Below the pieces are notes generated by a model, which was not told the origin of the DNA, ran no database searches, and worked only from the letters and a program-made list of their open reading frames with translations. From Myxococcales bacterium (lineage in GTDB: Bacteria; Myxococcota; Myxococcia; Myxococcales; Myxococcaceae), in the NCBI GenBank assembly GCA_003153055.1, contig PMBV01000105.1, positions 1 to 16,977 of the forward strand: DNA of 16,977 nt. Direction: 5' to 3'. The translations under genes and the position numbers were made by a program. Positions 7,370-15,483 of the stretch are shown piece by piece; position 1 is the first letter of the stretch, and each line of letters begins with the position of its first letter.

Positions 7370-8635
7370 TCAGTGAGATTTCGGAGAGAACGAGATGTCG
7401 GCGGCTCGCCCCAGGCCCTCGGCCACGCTGGTGAAGGCGTCACCGGTTCTCAGCCGCTCAGCCCCGAACTTGCGGGCGAACAGGCGCTTCACCGCCGGCA
7501 CGTGAGAGGTGCCCCCCGTGAGGAAGACCGAGTCGATCCTCAGGTGGGCCGGCAACTGGCCGTGCAACTCGTCGACGCAGGCCTCGAGCTCGTCGATGAG
7601 GTGCGCCGTGGCCGCCTCGAGCTCCTCGAGCGTCACCGTCTCGTGAATGTGCACCCGCTCTTCGTCGAAGTCGAGCCGCGCGGAGGGCTCGGTCGAGAGC
7701 GCCACCTTCGCGTGCTCGATGGCCCGGTAGAGCCGGAACCCCAGGTTGTACATGACGAGGTCGTGCAGCGCCTCGATGGCGGGCTTACGGTCGCTCGTCG
7801 CGAGCATCACGTCGATCAGCTCCCGGGTCCTCTTTTCGCGAATGAGCGACATCTCGTTCCAGGAGAGGAGGCGGTTGGCGACGTAGCTCGGCATCTCCAT
7901 GCGCTTGCTGTTCTGCCCGGGGTGCCAGGTCGAGCCTTGCCCGAAGTGACCGAGCAGCTTGTGCTTCATGATGGCCGAGTCGAAGCGGTCACCACCGACG
8001 TACACGCCAGAGGAGAGCACCACGTCGCCGCGCCGGTCGTGGCGACCCCGCCGCGAGGGGCCCAGGTGCATCACCGTGAGGTCCGTCGTGCCCGCTCCGA
8101 AGTCCGCCACCAGCACCACCTCGTCGCGCGCCAGCGTCGCCTCGTACGCCAGCGCCGCGGCGATGGGCTCGATGACGAAGCGCACCTGGTCGAAGCCGGC
8201 CAGCTCAGCCGCCTTGCGCAACCGCCCCTCGGCGAAGGCATCGACCGCCGGGTCGCGGGAAAATCGGGCGGGGCGGCCCAGCACCACGCTGTCCACCTCC
8301 TCCGAGAGCAGGCCTGAGGCGAGCGCCCGCGCCTGGCGCAGAAAGATGGCGATGAGCTCCTCGAGTGACAGCGTGCGGCCTCGGAGCTGCGTTCGCGTGA
8401 AGCTCGACGCAGGCAGCCAGGTCTTCATCGACTGTATGAAGCGGCCCGCGTTGTCCTCGAGGTAGCGCTCGATGGCCTGGTGGCCCGCCAGCACCTCCCG
8501 CGACTCCTCGGGGAAGAAGAGCACCGTGCGAAGGAGCCGGGGCTCCACGGCGTGGGCGTCGAGCGGCAGCACCTCGCCGGTCGGGAGCGCCATCGCGCTG
8601 TTGCTGGTGCCAAAATCGAGGCCGCAGATCGCCAT
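7370..8635 (-). CDS. Hsp70-family ATPase of the short YegD-like type
   Basis: A 421-residue cytoplasmic protein that is essentially only the actin-like ATPase half of Hsp70. Phosphate-1 loop GLDFGTSNS (5-13), Lys71 at the position of the catalytic Lys of DnaK, EPIAAALAY (157-165), phosphate-2 loop ADFGAGTTDLTV (177-188), GGDRFD (214-219) and adenosine motif LTGGTSHVP (372-380) are all present. DnaK is about 640 residues; here the chain stops after the nucleotide-binding domain, with no linker, beta-sandwich or lid. That length and layout fit YegD-type putative chaperones, whose clients are poorly known. The ATG has no strong ribosome site. The gene diverges from the Ser/Thr kinase gene, so they may share regulation. 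It is probably ATP-binding; chaperone activity is inference. Confidence 0.9.
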   Translation of the reverse strand: MAICGLDFGTSNSAMALPTGEVLPLDAHAVEPRLLRTVLFFPEESREVLAGHQAIERYLEDNAGRFIQSMKTWLPASSFTRTQLRGRTLSLEELIAIFLRQARALASGLLSEEVDSVVLGRPARFSRDPAVDAFAEGRLRKAAELAGFDQVRFVIEPIAAALAYEATLARDEVVLVADFGAGTTDLTVMHLGPSRRGRHDRRGDVVLSSGVYVGGDRFDSAIMKHKLLGHFGQGSTWHPGQNSKRMEMPSYVANRLLSWNEMSLIREKRTRELIDVMLATSDRKPAIEALHDLVMYNLGFRLYRAIEHAKVALSTEPSARLDFDEERVHIHETVTLEELEAATAHLIDELEACVDELHGQLPAHLRIDSVFLTGGTSHVPAVKRLFARKFGAERLRTGDAFTSVAEGLGRAADISFSPKSH

Positions 8636-8704
8636 GAGGGGCGCGCCCTTACCCCGTGGTGCCGTTCCCCGTCACGCAGGTTGCTGGAGTTTCCCGGTCT
8701 TCAT

Positions 8705-8787
8705 GGTGGGTCAGTGTGCGGCAGGCACCCAATCGGGTCACGGACCCACCTTCGACCCACTCCAAACCTCCGGCCAGCTAATGACCC
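8705..8787. promoter_or_regulatory. Cluster of GGGTC/GACCC half-sites in a divergent intergenic region
   Basis: Five GGGTC or GACCC pentamers lie within 80 bp: 8708-8712, 8735-8739, 8743-8747, 8754-8758 and 8783-8787. GGTGGGTC (8705-8712) and GACCCACC (8743-8750) form a perfect 8-bp inverted repeat with a 30-bp spacer. The cluster sits between the divergent Hsp70 and kinase genes, where an operator would be expected. No regulator is recognised and no clear -35/-10 pair was found. The last site follows an alternative kinase start (8781). Confidence 0.4.
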
Positions 8788-8819
8788 GGTTTAGCGATCT
8801 GCGACTCTGTAGATGCGAC

Positions 8820-10490
8820 ATGAAGGGCGCGATCGAGGCGCAGGACGCAGAGACGGGTAGCTCCGAGAGCGCCGTCCTCGAGCGTGAAGGTCATTGGCGG
8901 ATCGAGCGGCTGCTGGGCCGTGGCGGCATGGGGTCGGTGTACCTCGCGCGCGACCTCGTGCTTCAGCGGGCCGTCGCCATCAAGGTGATGTCGCCTCTCC
9001 ACTGCGGTGATCAAGGGCTGGTCGAGCGGTTCGAGCGCGAGGCTCGGCTCATGGCCAGGCTGGAGCACCCGAACCTGGTTCCGGTGTACTCGGTCGGTCG
9101 GACCTCCCGAGGCCCGTACATCGTGATGAAGCTCCTCGAGGGCATGACCCTGGCCGACGCCATCAAGGCCAGGGGTCGCCTCTCGCTCGACGAGGCCCGG
9201 TGCGCCACCCGACAGCTCGCCGCGGGGCTCCAGTACATCCACGAACGGCAAGTCGTGCACCGTGACGTCAAGCCCTCGAACATCTACGTGGGCACCGACG
9301 GGCACCTGACTCTCCTCGACCTGGGCGTGGCGCGCGACTGGTCGAGTGACCTCACGGGCACCGGGGCGATTATCGGCACGCCGAGGTACATGGCGCCTGA
9401 GCTACTCCAAGGCGAGGCGGCCGATCACCGCTCTGATCTCTACGCCCTGGGGACGGTGGTGTTCGAGATGCTGACCGGGAAGCCGATGGTCGAGGCCCAG
9501 AGCGAGCGCTCGGTCATCAGGGCGCACTCGAAGGGCATCCTGGTTGATCAGTCCCAACTCGGCGACGCGCCGCCAGCCCTGACCGCCGTGGTGCTCAGGG
9601 CCCTTTCGAAGGACCCGGAGGCCCGCTTCGAGAGCGTCGCGGCGTTCGCCCAGGCGTTCGACGCGGTGTGCGAGGCCGGAGCGAGCGCACCCGAAGCCTC
9701 CTCTGGCACGCGCCTCGGCCCGCTCTCGGTCGTAGCTCCGGCGCTGACCAGGTTCGATCGCGAGCCTCGGGACACGCCTTCGAGACCCAGCGACGGGACT
9801 CCCTACGACTCGCCAGAGGACTCCGAGACGAGGGCGCTCAACGTTCGAGCCCCCGCCTCGGCCAAGCTCCAGTCGGCACCCCGTTCGAGGAGCGTGGCCC
9901 TCTGGGGCGTGCTCAGCCTCCTCGTGCTCCTGAGCGCGGGAGGCGTCTTCTACCTTGCCTCGGAGCCATCGGGGCGTCGCCTCGACCAGCCGCCTCGCGG
10001 TGCGAGCTCACCGAGCGAGGTGCCGCCCTCGAACATCGCCGCGCCCGAGGCCTCCGCCCCGGCCGACGAGCCCTCGCCAGGAGACCTCCCCGCACAGGGC
10101 GTCGAAGCGCCGCTGGTCGAGGCACCCTCCGAGGTCGAGGTCCCTGGGGCGCCCAAGGCACTGGCGAAGCCTCCGAAGCACACCCGGCGGGGGAAGAATC
10201 GGAAGCCAGCGGCGACCCAGGGCGCCGTCGCTGCTCCGGGCAAAGCCGTCGACTCCGATGACGAGACCACCGCGGTCGTCCGCTGCCTCGCCATCAGCAA
10301 CAAGGCGGCCGTTCGCGCCTATGTCGAGGTCGATGGGCTGCGGCAAGGGGCGACCCCCATGACGCTGCGGCTCGAGCCCGGGCAGCACCGGCTGGAGTTC
10401 ATTCGAGACGGCTTCAAACCCCAATCGCGGGAGCTGACCCTCGCCTCGGGCGACAGCCTGAACCTGTCCATCGACCTGACCTCCGAGTGA
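8820..10490 (+). CDS. PknB-type Ser/Thr protein kinase with membrane anchor and C-terminal PEGA domain
   Basis: A 556-residue Hanks-type kinase. The catalytic domain spans about 27-280: Gly-rich loop GRGGMG (33-38), ATP-binding Lys55, Glu74 probably its salt-bridge partner, HRDVKPSN (147-154) with catalytic Asp149, DLG in place of DFG (167-169) and APE (192-194). All residues needed for activity are present. Residues 281-356 are a polar juxtamembrane segment, 357-379 one transmembrane helix, 380-486 a Pro/Ala/Glu-rich linker and 487-553 a PEGA domain (YVEVDGLRQGATP, LEPGQHRLEF), expected outside the cytoplasmic membrane. It is therefore probably a receptor kinase linking an envelope signal to cytoplasmic phosphorylation. 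The frame is open far upstream; ATGs at 8820 and 8781 are both plausible and neither has a good ribosome site. It converges on the lectin-lipoprotein gene with a 16-bp gap. Substrates are unknown. Confidence 0.92.
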   Translation: MKGAIEAQDAETGSSESAVLEREGHWRIERLLGRGGMGSVYLARDLVLQRAVAIKVMSPLHCGDQGLVERFEREARLMARLEHPNLVPVYSVGRTSRGPYIVMKLLEGMTLADAIKARGRLSLDEARCATRQLAAGLQYIHERQVVHRDVKPSNIYVGTDGHLTLLDLGVARDWSSDLTGTGAIIGTPRYMAPELLQGEAADHRSDLYALGTVVFEMLTGKPMVEAQSERSVIRAHSKGILVDQSQLGDAPPALTAVVLRALSKDPEARFESVAAFAQAFDAVCEAGASAPEASSGTRLGPLSVVAPALTRFDREPRDTPSRPSDGTPYDSPEDSETRALNVRAPASAKLQSAPRSRSVALWGVLSLLVLLSAGGVFYLASEPSGRRLDQPPRGASSPSEVPPSNIAAPEASAPADEPSPGDLPAQGVEAPLVEAPSEVEVPGAPKALAKPPKHTRRGKNRKPAATQGAVAAPGKAVDSDDETTAVVRCLAISNKAAVRAYVEVDGLRQGATPMTLRLEPGQHRLEFIRDGFKPQSRELTLASGDSLNLSIDLTSE

Positions 10491-10506
10491 GTCGGCGGCG
10501 CGCGCC

Positions 10507-11010
10507 TCAATCGGTGTAGGCGAGCCAGCTCGCACCCACGCCGTTCACCAGGCTCACGTCCCACGTCCGCGCGGTGAAGAGGAAGCCCTTGGTATCGATG
10601 GCGGACGCGTTCACCTCGACGCGCTGGGGGGCGGAGCTGTCGACGAAGCGGAGGCTGACCACCACTGACGGCGGAGTGGCGAACTCTGAGGGGAACACCA
10701 CGCGGGTGGAGAAGGCCCGATCTCCAGTTCCCTGGGCGAGTGTCCAGTTCGGCGTGGTGTAGTTGGCCGTCACCCCGCCAGACTGAAGGCGCGGCCAGTC
10801 GCACACCGGGATCGAGCTCGTCACCTCCGAGGCCTCGAGGACACGATCGTCGTTGGCGTCGACTCCAGCGCTCACCATCTGGCCGCCGGCGGGACACCCC
10901 GCTCCACCGTCGAGCGGCGACGTCGCGAGCAACACGTGCGGCGTCCCTTCGGTCGGCACGACACAGCCCGCCGCGCCGAGGCTCACAACGAGGACCGCGA
11001 CCCGAATCAT
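10507..11010 (-). CDS. Lipoprotein with a C-terminal H-type lectin domain
   Basis: A 167-residue lipoprotein. The signal peptide ends in SLGAAGC (Cys16). Residues 35-70 (CPAGG...GVDANDDRVLEASEVT...VC) match a short Cys-bounded motif frequent in myxobacterial surface proteins, which I believe corresponds to DUF7151. Residues 86-167 resemble the H-type lectin domain of discoidin and snail agglutinin: RVVFPSEFATPPSVVVSL, RVEVNASAID, GFLFTARTW and a final SWLAYTD occur in the usual order. Carbohydrate (often GalNAc-type) binding at the surface would follow, but ligand residues cannot be verified here. The ATG at 11010 has GAGGAG five bases upstream. It lies 43 bp after the TPR/PEGA gene on the same strand, so they probably form an operon. 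Confidence 0.82.
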   Translation of the reverse strand: MIRVAVLVVSLGAAGCVVPTEGTPHVLLATSPLDGGAGCPAGGQMVSAGVDANDDRVLEASEVTSSIPVCDWPRLQSGGVTANYTTPNWTLAQGTGDRAFSTRVVFPSEFATPPSVVVSLRFVDSSAPQRVEVNASAIDTKGFLFTARTWDVSLVNGVGASWLAYTD

Positions 11011-11015
11011 GAGAG

Positions 11016-11021
11016 CTCCTC
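11016..11021 (-). promoter_or_regulatory. Ribosome binding site deciding the H-type lectin lipoprotein start
   Basis: GAGGAG on the minus strand lies five bases before the ATG at 11010. It fixes this start over an in-frame start at 11049, which would add 13 residues ahead of a well-formed lipoprotein signal. Confidence 0.6.
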
Positions 11022-11053
11022 GATGAGGTCGAAAGTGAGAACGTGCCATGGGA

Positions 11054-12064
11054 TCAGAAGATCGAGACGAAGGAGATCGCCGCTCCGCCCGGTATCGGCA
11101 CAGGGACCAGCCCGAGCGTCGTCGCCGGAGCGGGGAGGCCGTCGGAGAGGAAGAGCCAGATCGCCGCGACCGCCGCGACGGCCCCGGCGCCGTAGAGCAC
11201 GTCAGAGATCAACGCGAACGATCTCGCCTGGCCCGCATGGAGTGCATGAAGGTCGGTGGAGACGACCGCGGCGCGCGCGGCCCGGGCCTCTTCCAGGGTC
11301 GCGACCCCAAAGCACGCTGCGCTCCCCACCAACGCGACCCCGAGCCCACCGACGGCATAGACCCAGGGGAGGTGAGGCCGCTCGACAGGGCGCGGCGGCT
11401 CCGGCACGACCGCTACGGCTGGAGGAACGGACGGCTCGGGTTCGTCCGCCAGCTCCATCGTGGCCACCAGTGACGGCGCCCATTGCTCGGTGACACGCCT
11501 CGGCGGTGACTCGGCCCTTGCCCGCGCCGACCCCGTCTTGTCGAGCTCGAGCTCGAGGGTGACTCGACGCCCGGGAGAGATCTGCGCCTCGAAGCGGTTC
11601 ACCCGTCCATTCGCGGTCTTGGCGCGTACCTGCAGCTGATGGAGGCCTCCTGGCAACTGGGTCTGGAGCGGCGCTGGCCCCAGGTCGCGCTCGTCGATGA
11701 TCACCGAGCCACTCCCTGCCTTGATGACCACCGACACCATCGCCGGGAGCTCCCGCCGAGCACCATCGAGCAGCCGCAGGGCTTCGGGGGAGGCCCGCAC
11801 CGCGTCGAGCTCGATCGCCGGCTCCTTGCGAAGCGCGGCCATGAAGGCGGCCTTCGCCTTCTCGGTGCGCCCGAGGGCGAGCAGGACCTGCCCACGAATC
11901 GCCTGGAGCTGCGCCTGCTCCCCTGCGCTGGTCGCGCGGTCGAGCGCGGCGTCGGCGCGATGGAGGGTCGCTTCAAGCCGAGCTCGCCCCGGTGCCTCGT
12001 CGGGTGCGGCCCCTGCGCTGGCGACGGTCGCCAACAGGCCGATGGTGACGACGGCGGACATCAC
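11054..12064 (-). CDS. Exported TPR-like/PEGA-domain protein with two C-terminal membrane segments
   Basis: A 336-residue protein from the GTG at 12064. Residues 2-20 form a signal peptide (MSAVVTIGLLATVASAGAA). Residues 27-105 are helical and TPR-like (GQVLLALGRTEKAKAAFMAAL), 109-175 form a PEGA domain (SVIIDERDLGPAPL, LPGGLHQLQVRA), 210-232 are Pro/Glu-rich, and hydrophobic helices lie at 234-258 and 284-307. This layout recurs in myxobacterial envelope proteins of unknown role. The GTG is favoured by GAGGG six bases upstream; the ATG at 12061 is nearly equivalent, and one at 12133 would add a charged 23-residue n-region. It probably heads an operon with the H-type lectin lipoprotein gene. 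A structural or scaffold role in the envelope is inference. Confidence 0.82.
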   Translation of the reverse strand: MMSAVVTIGLLATVASAGAAPDEAPGRARLEATLHRADAALDRATSAGEQAQLQAIRGQVLLALGRTEKAKAAFMAALRKEPAIELDAVRASPEALRLLDGARRELPAMVSVVIKAGSGSVIIDERDLGPAPLQTQLPGGLHQLQVRAKTANGRVNRFEAQISPGRRVTLELELDKTGSARARAESPPRRVTEQWAPSLVATMELADEPEPSVPPAVAVVPEPPRPVERPHLPWVYAVGGLGVALVGSAACFGVATLEEARAARAAVVSTDLHALHAGQARSFALISDVLYGAGAVAAVAAIWLFLSDGLPAPATTLGLVPVPIPGGAAISFVSIF

Positions 12065-12401
12065 GAGTCGCCCTCGGCCACGACCAAGCGACTTTGCTGC
12101 TGTCGAGGAAAAAGAGGGGCAGCGGAACGTCATGGCCTTGTGACTGCGGTCGTCCAACCATCGCACCCTAGTCGACACGACGACCGTCGCCAAGCGAGCC
12201 GTCGGGGCGGTCGGGCGGGCCTGGGTTCCGAAGCACCTCTCTGCCGGGCCTCGGTCTGGGTCAGCGCACGAGGAGCTTCACCGGCCCGTCGAACCCACTG
12301 GGGCCCTCGTCACCTCGTGGGCCAGCGCTTCCGTCTGACCCCCTGGACAGAGACGACGCATGAACCGGCCACCCTACTCCGGTCCAGCCCCTGGAGACAT
12401 C
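12065..12401. other. Gap between dnaE2 and the TPR/PEGA gene
   Basis: No convincing gene lies in these 337 bp. The part up to 12133 could be coding if the TPR/PEGA protein starts further upstream. A candidate promoter for that gene is at 12165-12193. Just after the dnaE2 stop, minus-strand GACCGG (12384-12379) can pair with CCGGTT (12367-12362, one G-T pair) around an 11-base loop, but no T-tract follows, so it is at best a weak terminator. Nothing else stands out. Confidence 0.5.
12165..12193 (-). promoter_or_regulatory. Candidate sigma-70-type promoter for the TPR/PEGA-lectin unit
   Basis: Minus-strand TTGGCG (12193-12188) and TAGGGT (12170-12165) are separated by exactly 17 bp. They match the -35 consensus at 4 of 6 positions and the -10 at 3 of 6. 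Transcription would begin near 12158, leaving a leader of about 95 bases to the GTG at 12064 or about 25 to the ATG at 12133. The match is modest; spacing and position support it. Confidence 0.3.
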
Positions 12402-15400
12402 TCAAGGCCACAGCCCCTCGAGGTGCTCGACCTTCAGGTTCACCACCTTCCCGTTTCGCTCCACCCGCCCCTTCCCCACCACCAGCGGAGTCGCCGTCAG
12501 CTCCCGCCGGTACCGCTCGAAGAGTCGGGGCTCTACCACGAAGTTCGCGATCCCCGTCTCGTCCTCCACCGACAAGAACGTGAAGCCCTTCGCCGTCGGC
12601 GGTCGCTGCCTCACGATCACCAGGCCTCCCGCGGTCGCCACCTTTCCCGCGGGCAGCTTCTGCAACTGCTCGGCGCTCAACGCCCCTCTCCGCTGGAGCT
12701 CCCCTCGCACCAGCCCCACCGGGTGCGCCTCGAGCGACAGGCTCGTCGTCTCGTAGTCGGCGTTCACCCGCTCGGGCTTGGTCATCTCGGGAAACACCGA
12801 GCGATCCACCGCCATCGGCAGCCCGAAGAACAAGTCGTCTTCGTCGAACGGCCCCAGGGCATAGATGTCCCACAGGGCGCTCCGGCGGTTGTCACACAGG
12901 CAGTCCAACGCGCCAGCCAAGGCCAGCCTCGTCAGCTCATGCCTCGGCATTCGCGTCCTCCGGGCCACGTCAGCCACTGACGTGAAGGGCCCCTTCGCCC
13001 GCGCCTCCTCGACCCTCCGCCCGGTGTCTTCTTTCAACCCCCGCACCACCTCCAGGCCCAGCCGCAGCGCCGGTTGGGGCGGCCGCTTCCCCTCGCGCGG
13101 AAACGCCGCCTCGGCCACCCCGCTCACCGGCTCCAGTCGACACTTCCACGTCGAGGCGTTGACATCGGCCTTCCGCACCTCGGCGCCATGCCGCCGCGCG
13201 TCCTCCACCAAGGTATGCGGCGCATAGAAGCCCATCGGCTGGGCGTCGAGCAGGGCCGCGCACAATGCCGCGGGGTAGTACTTCTTGAGCCACGACGACG
13301 CGTACGCGATGAGGGCGAACGACGCCGAGTGGCTCTCGGGAAACCCGTAGTGCGAGAACCCCTTGAAGCTGTCGAAGGAGCGCTCGGCGAAGTCTCGCTC
13401 GTAGCCCCGGCTCACCGCCCCCTCCACGTAGCGATCACGAAACTGGGGCAGCAACTCGTCGGCCCGCTTGTTCGTCATCGCCCGCCGCAACCGGTCGGCG
13501 TCGCCCGCCGAGAAGCCCGCGGCCACCATCGCCAGCTTCATCGCCTGCTCCTGGAACAGAGGGATCCCCAAGGTCCGATCCAGAATCTCCCGCACTGCCT
13601 CCGAGGGGTACGTCACCGGCTCCTCCCCGTTCCGCCGCTTCAGGTACGGGTGCACCATCTGCCCCACGATCGGCCCAGGGCGAATGATGGCGATCTCGAC
13701 CACCAAGTCGTAAAAGCACCGCGGCTTGAGCCTCGGCAGCATCGACATCTGGGCCCGGCTCTCCACCTGAAACACGCCAATGGAGTCTCCCTCGCACAGC
13801 ATGTCGTAGACCGCCGGGTCCTCCGACGGAATGGTGGCCATCGTCCACCGCCGGCCCGTCGTCTCGGCCACCAACTCGAAGCACCGAGACAACACCGTCA
13901 ACATCCCCAACCCCAGCAAGTCGACCTTGAGAATGTTGAGCGCCGAGAGATCGTCCTTCTCCCACTGCACCACCGTCCGCTGCTCCATGGAGCCGTTCTC
14001 CACCGGCGCGAGCGACACCAGCGGCCCGTGGGTGATGACGAAGCCGCCCACGTGTATGGACAGGTGCCGGGGCATGCCCGACAGCTGCCGGGCCAGCGCC
14101 ACCGTGTGCTGCACGGCCAGATCGGCCGCCGACAGCCCCGCCTGATGCAGCTGGTACGCCCCCACCTCGGAGTCGAAGTCCATCGCCTTGGCCAGCCGAT
14201 CCACCTGATCGAGCGACAGCCCCAGCGCCTTCCCCACCTCGCGGGTCGCCAACCGCCCCCGGAAGCAGATGTGCTCGCACACCATCGCCGCCCGGTGCCG
14301 ACCGTGCTTCGAGTACACGTACTGCAGCACCTCCTCCCGGCGCTGATGCTCGAAGTCCACGTCGATGTCCGGAGGCTCCTTCCGCTCCATCGAGAGGAAC
14401 CGCTCGAACAACAGCCCCATGCGCACCGGATCGATGGAGGTGATCTCCAGCGCGTAACAGACGGCCGAGTTGGCGGCGCTCCCCCGGCCCTGGCAGAGAA
14501 TGCCCCGCTCCCGGGCGAAGCGAACGATGTCCCACAGCGCGAGGAAGTAGCCCGCGTAGTCCAGCGTCCCGATGAGCTCGAGCTCCTTCGAGATCTGCCG
14601 ACGCACGTTCTCGGGAACGCCCGAGGGGTACCGCCCCTGGAGCCCCCGCTGAACCAGCGTCTCCAGATACGAGTGGGGCGTGTGTCCCGGAGGGAGCTCC
14701 TCTTCGCTGAACTCGTAGTTGAGCTCGTCCATCGAGAAGTGACAGGCCTGGCTCACCTCGATGGTCCGCCCCACCACCTCGGGCATGTCCGAGAAGAGGC
14801 TCGCCATCTCAGCGGGGCTCTTCAACGTTCGCTCGGCGTTGGGGAAGAGCAGCGTCCCCGCCCGCGCCACCGTGGTGCCACACCGAATGGCCGTCATCAC
14901 GTCTTGCAGTGGTTGACGCTCTCTCAGGTGCGTATGCACGTCGTTGTGGGCCACCACCGGCACCGCCAGCGCCCTGGCCAACCGCAGGCTCCGCTGCACC
15001 GCCGCCTCGTCATCGGCCCCCAAGGCCCGATGGACGCCCACGTAGAACCGCCCGGGGAAGGCCTCGGCCAGCTCGTGGAGCTCGGGGCCCCCCACTGGAG
15101 CGCGTGGCAGCACGGCCAACAGCCCTTTCGACTTCTCGGCCACCGCCCGCCAGTCGAGCCCCGCCTCACCCTTGGGGTGGGCCAGGCGGCTCGCTGAGAT
15201 GAGCTCGCAGAGGTGCGCATAGCCCTGCTGGTCCTCGACGTACACCACCAGCCGGGGCCCCTCTTGCCCGCCCCAGGTCAACGTCAGGCTCGAGGCCACC
15301 AGCAGCGTGAGCCCCCTCGCCTTGGCCTCGAGGTGCGCCTTCACCACCCCGTACAATCCATCGTCGTCGGTGAGGGCCAGCGCCGACAGGCCCAGCTCGG

Positions 15401-15482
15401 CCGCGCGCGCGACCAGTTCCTCGGGGTGCGAGGCCCCGGTGAGGAAGCTGTAGTTCGAGCGGCAGAAGAGCTCCGAGTACAT
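12402..15482 (-). CDS. dnaE2: Error-prone DNA polymerase III alpha subunit DnaE2 (ImuC)
   Basis: A 1026-residue C-family polymerase, the catalytic subunit of the ImuA-ImuB-DnaE2 mutasome that copies damaged DNA and drives induced mutation. The N-terminal PHP domain opens with SNYSFLTGASHPEELV, diagnostic of DnaE2 rather than DnaE1. The catalytic aspartates are in PDIDVDF (372 and 374) and KVDLLGL (521). A helix-hairpin-helix region and an OB-fold (about 947-1026) complete it. At 1026 residues it is about 100 shorter than replicative DnaE, as usual for the subfamily. The ATG at 15482 is chosen because it lies one base after the imuB stop (TGACATG), giving translational coupling; an in-frame start at 15527 would overlap imuB. 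No frameshift or missing catalytic residue is seen. In other bacteria the operon is LexA-controlled, but its promoter is outside this window. Confidence 0.96.
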   Translation of the reverse strand: MYSELFCRSNYSFLTGASHPEELVARAAELGLSALALTDDDGLYGVVKAHLEAKARGLTLLVASSLTLTWGGQEGPRLVVYVEDQQGYAHLCELISASRLAHPKGEAGLDWRAVAEKSKGLLAVLPRAPVGGPELHELAEAFPGRFYVGVHRALGADDEAAVQRSLRLARALAVPVVAHNDVHTHLRERQPLQDVMTAIRCGTTVARAGTLLFPNAERTLKSPAEMASLFSDMPEVVGRTIEVSQACHFSMDELNYEFSEEELPPGHTPHSYLETLVQRGLQGRYPSGVPENVRRQISKELELIGTLDYAGYFLALWDIVRFARERGILCQGRGSAANSAVCYALEITSIDPVRMGLLFERFLSMERKEPPDIDVDFEHQRREEVLQYVYSKHGRHRAAMVCEHICFRGRLATREVGKALGLSLDQVDRLAKAMDFDSEVGAYQLHQAGLSAADLAVQHTVALARQLSGMPRHLSIHVGGFVITHGPLVSLAPVENGSMEQRTVVQWEKDDLSALNILKVDLLGLGMLTVLSRCFELVAETTGRRWTMATIPSEDPAVYDMLCEGDSIGVFQVESRAQMSMLPRLKPRCFYDLVVEIAIIRPGPIVGQMVHPYLKRRNGEEPVTYPSEAVREILDRTLGIPLFQEQAMKLAMVAAGFSAGDADRLRRAMTNKRADELLPQFRDRYVEGAVSRGYERDFAERSFDSFKGFSHYGFPESHSASFALIAYASSWLKKYYPAALCAALLDAQPMGFYAPHTLVEDARRHGAEVRKADVNASTWKCRLEPVSGVAEAAFPREGKRPPQPALRLGLEVVRGLKEDTGRRVEEARAKGPFTSVADVARRTRMPRHELTRLALAGALDCLCDNRRSALWDIYALGPFDEDDLFFGLPMAVDRSVFPEMTKPERVNADYETTSLSLEAHPVGLVRGELQRRGALSAEQLQKLPAGKVATAGGLVIVRQRPPTAKGFTFLSVEDETGIANFVVEPRLFERYRRELTATPLVVGKGRVERNGKVVNLKVEHLEGLWP

Positions 15483-15483
15483 G

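Noticed and set aside
7073..8317. 414-codon plus-strand frame opposite the Hsp70 gene
   Set aside because: Its translation is His/Arg/Pro-rich. The Hsp70 nucleotide motifs on the other strand are decisive.
8727..8742. Sigma-54-like -24/-12 promoter upstream of the kinase gene
   Set aside because: The GGCAC-like word lacks the required GC dinucleotide at the correct spacing.
10497..10506. GGCGCGCGCC palindrome between the convergent kinase and lectin genes as a terminator
   Set aside because: It leaves too small a loop for a stable stem, has no T-tract, and such palindromes are common in this base composition.
13074..15197. 707-codon plus-strand frame opposite dnaE2
   Set aside because: Despite its length it is a GC-driven shadow of dnaE2. 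The translation is His/Arg/Pro-rich without domains.
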